Shown here: positions 58,055 through 64,000 of the stretch, piece by piece
How the letters are laid out: each line of letters starts with the position of its first letter
Position numbering within the stretch: the stretch's first letter is position 1
Assembly: GCA_011503125.2 (NCBI GenBank)
Contig: WWBZ02000040.1
Span: 2,542,001 to 2,606,000 of the forward strand
Direction of reading: 5' to 3'
DNA: 64,000 bases
Origin: Botryosphaeria dothidea
Lineage: Eukaryota; Ascomycota; Dothideomycetes; Botryosphaeriales; Botryosphaeriaceae
Translations under genes and position numbers: made by a program
Notes under the pieces: model-generated
The model's input: only the letters and a program-made list of their open reading frames with translations
Database searches by the model: none
Told to the model about the DNA's origin: nothing

Positions 58055-61000
58055 ATGCGCGCCTTTGCAGCTTTGCTGCTGCTCCTCGGAGCAGTCATTT
58101 CCCTGGTCAGGGGTCAAAGTGACAACGGGTACACCGATGTTGTCCAGTGGGACGAAGACAGCTTGTTCATCAATGGCGAGCGCGTCTATATTTACTCCGG
58201 AGAGTTCCATTATGCCCGTCTTCCAGTGCCAGAGCTGTGGCGTGATGTTATTCAGAAGTACAAAGCGAACGGTCTGAATACACTCAGGTTAGTATATTCG
58301 TTAGTGAAACAAAGCTTGCGATACTAATCCTCGTAGTGTCTACTTCTTTTGGTCCTACCACTCTCCCTCCAAGGGCGTTTTCGACTTCGAATCCCCCGGC
58401 AAAGACATTCAGAAGCTTTTCGACATTGCGAAGGAAGAGGGAGTGTACATCATCGCCCGCCCTGGCCCTTACTGCAACGCGGAGACCAGCGCTGGCGGAT
58501 ATGGACTGTACCTCACCGATGGCAGCGGAGGCGACGTCCGGACCAACGATGAGACATACCATGAGCAATGGCTGCCTTGGATCAACGCGGTGCTGCCGAT
58601 CATCGCTCGCAACCAGATCACCGAAGGAGGCCCAGTGATCCTTGTCCAAGTCGAGAACGAGCTCACAGAGTCGCGCCATGTGGCTAACGACCCTCTGGTC
58701 TTGTACATGGAACAACTCAAAGAGGCTTTCCGAGACAACGGAATCGTCGTGCCCTTCACCTCGAATGAGAAGGGCATGCGCGGCCAGAGTTGGTCGACTG
58801 ATTACCAGAACGTTGGCGGAGCTGTGGATATCTACGGCCTGGACAGCTATGCAGGAGGCCTCAGCTGTTCAAACATTGACACTGGCTTCAATGTCCTCCG
58901 TACTTACTACCAGTGGTTCCAGAACTACTCATGGACGCAGCCGGAGTTCACTCCCGAGTTCAAGGGTGGTTGGTTCCAACCGTGGGGTGGCTACTTCTTC
59001 GATGACTGCGTTTCTGAGCATGACACGGCTTACCCGGATGTGTTCTACAAGAACAACATTGCGCAGAAGATGACACTGCAGAACATGTACATGACTTACG
59101 GCGGAACTAATTGGGGTCATCTTGCAGCTCCAGTTGTCTACACCTCTTACGATTACGGCGCGCCTCTTAGGGAGACTCGCGAAATCTGGGACAAGTTCAA
59201 GCACATCAAGCTCATCAGCCTATTCACACGTGTCAGCGAAGGCCTGCTCAATACCGACATGGAAAGCAACGGTACAGGAAACGCCGTCAACACCACTTCG
59301 ATCTTCACTTGGGTCCTTCGCAACCCCGAGACCTCGGCCGGTTTCTACGTCACTCAGCACGATAATTCCAGGTCCCGCGAGAACACCCCTTTCTCCTTGG
59401 ACCTTACTACCTCCGAGGGCTCAGTGACCGTCCCGAGCCTGGATCTCCGTGGCCGCCAAAGCAGGATCGTAGTCACCGACTACTCTGTTGGAGACTATAC
59501 GCTTCTGTACTCCTCCGCAGAAGTCCTGACCTATGGAGTCTTCGACGTCCCTGTTGTCGTCTTCTATCTCAACGAGGGTCAGGTCGGCGAGCTTGCCTTC
59601 AAAGGTGGTCTCAATAACACAAACTTCACCACATACGGCGCCGAGACGGACTTCTCTGCCACCGCCACCGGAAACGGCACGTCGGCAGCCTTCAAGTACA
59701 CCCAAGCCAAGGGCGCCACCGTCATCAAGTTCGCCCAAGGCCCGGTCCTCTACCTGCTCGAGCGATGGGCCGCGTACACCTTCTTCGCCCCGGCGACCAC
59801 GTCGAACCCGCACATCGGCGCCGACGAGCAGATCTTCGTGCTCGGCCCCTACCTCGTCCGCAGCGCCTCCGTGGCCGGCAGCACCGTCTCCCTCTCCGGC
59901 GACAACCTGAACGCAACGACCATCGACGTCTACGTCGGCGACGCGTCCGTCACCAGCATCGCCTGGAACGGCGCCGCCCTCGCCACCACGCGCTCCGCCT
60001 ACGGCTCGCTCCAGGCCGCCCTGCCCGGCATCGTCGACCGCGCCGTCGCCCTGCCCGCGCTCGCCGGCTGGAAGGTCGCCGACGCGCTGCCCGAGGCGGA
60101 CCCGTCCTACGACGACTCGCGCTGGACGGTCGCCAACAAGACCACGACGCTCAGCCCGCTCGCACCGCTCACCCTGCCCGTCCTGTACGGCGCCGACTAT
60201 GGCTTCTACGCGGGCATCTTCCTCTACCGCGGCTACTTCTCCGGGACCGGCGCTACCGGCGCCAACATCACGGCGCAAGGTGGCGTGGCCGCGGGCTGGT
60301 CGGCGTGGCTGAACGGCCGGCTGGTCGGCGGGCACCCGGGCAACGCATCGCTCATCCAGACGACGGCGCTGCTCGACTTCGCCGACGCGGAGCTGCGGGC
60401 GGAAGGAAACGTGCTGACGGTCGTGACGGACTACACGGGGCACGACCAGGACAGCCAGGGGCCGTACGGCCCGCTGAATCCGCGTGGGATTTTGAGCGCG
60501 AAGTTGATCGGCGCGAGCAATGCGACGAATGCGAGTGCGCCGGCGTTTGAGCAGTGGAAGATCCAGGGGAATGCGGGTGGGGGTGCTGGGTATATCGATC
60601 CGGTTCGCGGGCCTATGAATGAGGGCGGGTTGCATGGGGAGCGGTTGGGGTGGCACCTGCCCGGCTTTGATAATGCGAAGTGGGAGGAGGGAGATCCGCT
60701 TGAGGGATTCAGCGGGGCGGGGATCAGGTGGTACTCGACCGAGTTTGAGCTGGATGTCGACGAGGATTTGGATGCGCCGATCGGCTTGGAAGTGAGCATT
60801 CCGGACGGCACGGTGGCGAGGGTTCAGATTTTCGTCAATGGGTAAGTTGACTCGATTTCGGACTGATGTGCGTTTCGCTGACGATGAACAGTTACCAATA
60901 TGGCAAGTACCTACCGCACATTGGCCCGCAGACGAGGTTCCCGTTCCCGCCAGGTGTGCTGAACAACCGGGAGAAGAATAGCTTGTCCCTCAGCGTCTGG

Positions 61001-61138
61001 TCTCAAACGGAAGACGGAGTTGCGTTCGACAAGTTGGAGCTCGTCTTGTACGGGAAGTACCAGTCAGACTTTGGGTTCTCGAGGGACTGGAGCGCGCTGC
61101 AGCCGGGCTGGTCTGAGGAGCGTCTGCAGTATGCGTAA
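58055..61138 (+). CDS. lacA: Secreted GH35 beta-galactosidase
   Basis: Exons 58055-58287, 58337-60841 and 60892-61138 join in frame to 994 residues, the usual size of fungal GH35 enzymes. ATG 58055 begins the signal peptide MRAFAALLLLLGAVISLVRG; an in-frame upstream codon adds only a Pro-rich stub. The TIM-barrel catalytic domain shows YSGEFHYARLPVPELW, ARPGPYCNAETSAGG, the acid/base Glu in QVENEL (about residue 186) and the nucleophile Glu in PEFKGGWFQPWGG (about residue 284), followed by MYMTYGGTNWGHL. Several beta-sandwich domains follow, the last two with jelly-roll features (WSAWLNGRLVGGHPGN, WYSTEFELDVD). It removes terminal beta-D-galactose from plant polysaccharides such as galactans or xyloglucan. 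Third positions of 59700-60700 are strongly GC-biased. The symbol is by family analogy. Confidence 0.95.
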
Positions 61139-61467
61139 AGACGGGGGCCACCTAGACTCTCTTATAGTTACAAAGAACCAGTTGAGCATTGCGATTCCAC
61201 AGAAAAGCAGTGAAGTGAACGGCGTCTAGAGGGAGTGCGCGGACTTCGCACCCGGCGACACCGCGGGGGAGCAGGGGTCTGGCGGCGGACATAAGCGGTG
61301 CTAAGATGAAGATTGAACGGGAACTTTTTCGACTCGCGCCCCGGCTTCATTTACCTCCACAACACGCACACCCCGCAGGCGTGCCTTCGTCCATCATACG
61401 TGCCTTAATACCAAGCCCTGCGGGGCGCTTTCTCTCCAGTCCGCGCCCACTCTTCACCCGCGCAATC
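61139..61467. other. Intergenic region, GH35 / Dus1
   Basis: About 330 bases holding the GH35 3' UTR and the Dus1 promoter. Confidence 0.5.
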
Positions 61468-63245
61468 ATGACCGCGACTCAGCCCTCGCCCTCCGTCGAG
61501 AACGGCACCGCCGACAAGAAGCCTCTCTGCTCCCCGAGACCGAAGCTCCATGGCCGCGCCTTCTACGAGAGTATTGGGAGCCCCAAGCTCGTCCTTGCTC
61601 CCATGGTCGAGGCCTCGGAATTCGTATGACTTCTACCCGCCTCTCACATCTTCCGCGCTAACAGCACGAACAGGCCTGGCGCATGCTGAGCCGCTCCTTC
61701 ATGCCCGAAGACCAGAAGAACGACCTCCTTGCCTATACCCCCATGTTCCACTCCCGCCTATTCCACGAGAAGTCGCCATACCGCAAGCAGTCCTTCCAAC
61801 CCCTCCGCGACGCCATTCCCTCGCCGCCCGACCCCACCCAACTACAATCATACACCCTCTCCGACGCCCACCTCGACGGCAACCCGGCCATCGACCGCCC
61901 CCTCTTCGTCCAATTCTGCTCCAACGACCCCGCCGACTTCCTCGCCGCCGCCCAGCACGTCGCGCCCTTCTGCGACGCCGTCGACCTCAACCTCGGCTGC
62001 CCGCAGGGCATCGCGCGCAAAGGCCACTACGGCGCCTTCCTGCAAGAAGACTGGGACACGATCCGCGCCCTGATCGCGCGCCTGCACGCCGAGCTGCCCA
62101 TCCCGGTGACGGCCAAGTTCCGCGTCCAGGAAACGCGCGAGAAGACGCTGGCGTACGCGCGCATGATCCTCGACGCCGGCGCCAGCGTCATCACCGTCCA
62201 CGGCCGCCAGCGCCACCAGAAAGGCCACGAGACGGGCCTGGCCGACTGGGCCGCCATCCGCCACCTGCGCGACAGCCTGCCGCCCGAGACGGTCATCTTC
62301 GCGAACGGGAACATCCTGCAGCACGACGACATAAAGGCGTGCTTGGATGCGACGGGCGCCGACGGCGTCATGAGCGCCGAGGGCAACCTGCACGACCCGA
62401 CCATTTTCGCGGCGCCGCCGCCGGTCGGCCAGGAGGGCCGCGAGTACTGGAGGGGCGGGGACGGCAAGGGCGGGTACCGCATGGACGCCGTGTTCCGCCG
62501 GTACATGGACATCATCTACAAGCACGTCCTGGGCGTCGCGCCGCCCGAGAGGAAACCGCTGTTTTTGCCCTCGGATCCGCCGCCTTCGCCGCCTTCGCAG
62601 GAGGAGGTGGAGCGGAGGGAAGAGGAGGCGGAGGGGCAGCCGCCGAAGAAGAAGCAGCGCTTGGCCAACAGCAAGGAGACGAAGAGATTTGAGAGGTCGA
62701 CCGATCCGAACCTCACGGCTATGCAGTCCCATCTGTTCCGCCTCCTGCGCCCGCTCGTCGCGAAGCACACCAATATTCGCGACGCGCTGGCGAGGTGCCG
62801 GGCTGGTAATGTAGAGGCGTTTGAGAACGTGCTGCAGATGGTGGAGGTGGCCGTGAAGGAGAGGCTCGTAGAATATGAGAAGGAGAAAGACAAAATGGCA
62901 CCGGAGAGTAACGGCAAGCCGGAGCCGGAGCCGGAACAGAAGGAGCTCGACCCGCACGAGAGCTCGGTCGCGGCGGTCAATCGGTGCAAGCGCCCCTGGT
63001 TCATTTGCCAGCCGTATGTACGACCGCTGCCGAAGGAAGCGTTGGAGAAAGGCGCGTTGTCGTTGAGTAAGAAGGATAAGAAGAAGCTGGAGGAGCAGAA
63101 GCAGAAGGCGGACGAGGAGGCGAAGAGGGCGGGTGTGGCGCCGGAGGGCAAGATTGAGGAAGTGAAGGTCGGGGAGAAGATGGAGGATGGGGAGGTCAAG
63201 GTTGAGAAGGCGGAGATACCCAAGGAAGGAATGGTTTGTGGTTGA
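61468..63245 (+). CDS. DUS1: tRNA-dihydrouridine synthase, Dus1 family
   Basis: FMN- and NADPH-dependent reduction of uridine 16/17 in the tRNA D-loop. ATG 61468 starts exon 1 (to 61623), then a 50-base intron, then 61674-63245; total 575 residues. Signatures: PKLVLAPMVEASEFAWRML (flavin-binding N-terminus, split by the intron), LFVQFCSNDP, VDLNLGCPQGIARKGHYGAF with the catalytic Cys in GCPQ, VTAKFRV, ITVHGRQRHQKG and VIFANGNI, then GADGVMSAEGNLHDP. The C-terminal extension is long and highly charged, rich in Lys and Glu (about residues 360-575), including KKDKKKLEEQKQKADEEAKR. Yeast Dus1 is shorter, so this tail is an add-on typical of filamentous fungi. Confidence 0.94.
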
Positions 63246-64000
63246 AAATAGAGAGGGTGGAATAAATAGACACGGCATACAAGGGTGGGAAGGATCTGTG
63301 TGACTCAAAATAGTATGGGACGGGCGTTTTTGGGCGCTCTGATGGAGTCTGTAAATAGAGTCATAAGCCTTATAAGTAATTTTCCTGCTCTAGTGCTGCA
63401 TAGCTTCTAATCGTTGTGCATATCTGCATTCAAGAAGATGGACAACAACAAAAACAACAAGGAGACTGGCTGGACCAAAATATCTCACAAGCACTGCCAT
63501 CCTGCCTGTTGAACGATTAGAATCCATTTTTCTGGGGCTCCGAAATGGTGCTATTTACAGCAACGAGCTTCCCTTCTGCTTTTTAACATTGTCATCAGAT
63601 GCTTTTCGTCTTCACATCAGTTTCCAGCATGCGATAGGGTTCGCAAGCACCGGAAGTTTTTCCGGGGCAATACCATGGACAGTAAGTGCAGCTTCTTGAC
63701 GTTCTCTGTTCATTGAGGCAATAAGAATGATGGTTCTTTGTAGAGTACAATGTTTCCAAGCGAGCCTCCTTTGTGAGAAAAACGATGACAAAGGCAGTCA
63801 ACTTGGTCGCGTTGAGACAATGCAATTGTTAATCTGTCACACCGCCACCAGGTATAAAGCTCTAACCCCCATGAAGATATCCAATTCCATTCCCTCTGAG
63901 CAGTTCTGTCGCTAACGCTAAGCTTCACAGGTAAGTTTCAAAATAATAGACCAACAAATTGATCTCACAGGCTCACTTAAACATCATCAACGGAACCGCA
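63246..64000. other. Intergenic region to window end
   Basis: About 750 bases. A minus-strand frame at 63595-63825 is Cys-rich near its end but lacks an ATG; it could be the last exon of a gene starting outside the window. Nothing else is supported. Confidence 0.4.

Noticed and set aside
59421..60656. A 411-residue antisense frame inside the GH35 gene
   Set aside because: Arg/Gly/Val/Asp-rich composition typical of the reverse complement of GC-rich coding DNA; no domain.
61848..63308. A 486-residue open frame antisense to Dus1
   Set aside because: It is an artefact of GC-rich third positions; it has no family motif and mirrors the conserved sense codons.
63595..63825. Minus-strand Cys-rich frame near the window end
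   Set aside because: Begins at TTG, no signal peptide in frame; might be a terminal exon but cannot be supported.
1..64000. Search for tRNA genes, rRNA, CRISPR arrays and transposase or reverse-transcriptase motifs
   Set aside because: No B-box plus cloverleaf, no spaced direct-repeat array and no element motif could be supported by eye.

Overview
The window is nuclear DNA of a filamentous ascomycete, most likely Pezizomycotina (a Dothideomycete-like or Eurotiomycete-like gene style). Evidence: genes are monocistronic and split by many short introns (about 50-230 bases, GT..AG with CTAAC/CTAAT-type branch sites). The families are also fungal: class III-like chitin synthase, CFEM-type PTH11-like receptor, Zn2Cys6 cluster, GH3 and GH35 secreted glycosidases, and small secreted cysteine proteins. 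No rRNA, tRNA, CRISPR array or intact transposon could be supported by eye.

Layout. 1-3284 (-): PAS-containing histidine kinase, cut by the window edge and carrying two single-base frameshifts. 4596-7325 (+): SAM/HMG-box regulator. 7.3-11.4 kb: about 4 kb without a gene. 11429-12062 (+): secreted proline-rich repeat protein. 12457-13428 (-): short-chain dehydrogenase. 14627-17731 (-): chitin synthase with four single-base indels. 19940-20541 (-): low-molecular-weight tyrosine phosphatase. 21361-21730 (+): tiny Cys-rich membrane protein. 23228-24265 (+): protein with a C-terminal Zn2Cys6 cluster. 24866-26054 (-): secreted histidine-phosphatase-like protein. 26750-28006 (-): eIF3 subunit i. 28458-30159 (-): NADP isocitrate dehydrogenase with an 11-base microexon. 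31012-31918 (-): second SDR. 33408-35921 (+): PhoD-like phosphatase. 38497-41022 (+): sugar/polyol transporter.

From 41.7 to 55.4 kb every gene is on the minus strand: GMC oxidoreductase, CFEM/PTH11-like GPCR, cytochrome P450, GH3 beta-glucosidase-like enzyme and an F-box/ankyrin protein. Then on the plus strand come two tandem paralogous small secreted proteins (55731 and 56459), a GH35 beta-galactosidase and the tRNA-dihydrouridine synthase Dus1.

How it fits together: housekeeping genes (eIF3i, IDP, Dus1, LMW-PTP, chitin synthase) alternate with secreted and surface functions (GH3, GH35, PhoD, phosphatase-like, GMC, transporter, receptor, small secreted proteins). This is the mix expected of a plant-associated or saprotrophic mould. 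The most unusual items are the proline-rich repeat precursor, the divergent small-secreted-protein pair, the modified GH3 enzyme and the frameshift clusters in the histidine kinase and chitin synthase.
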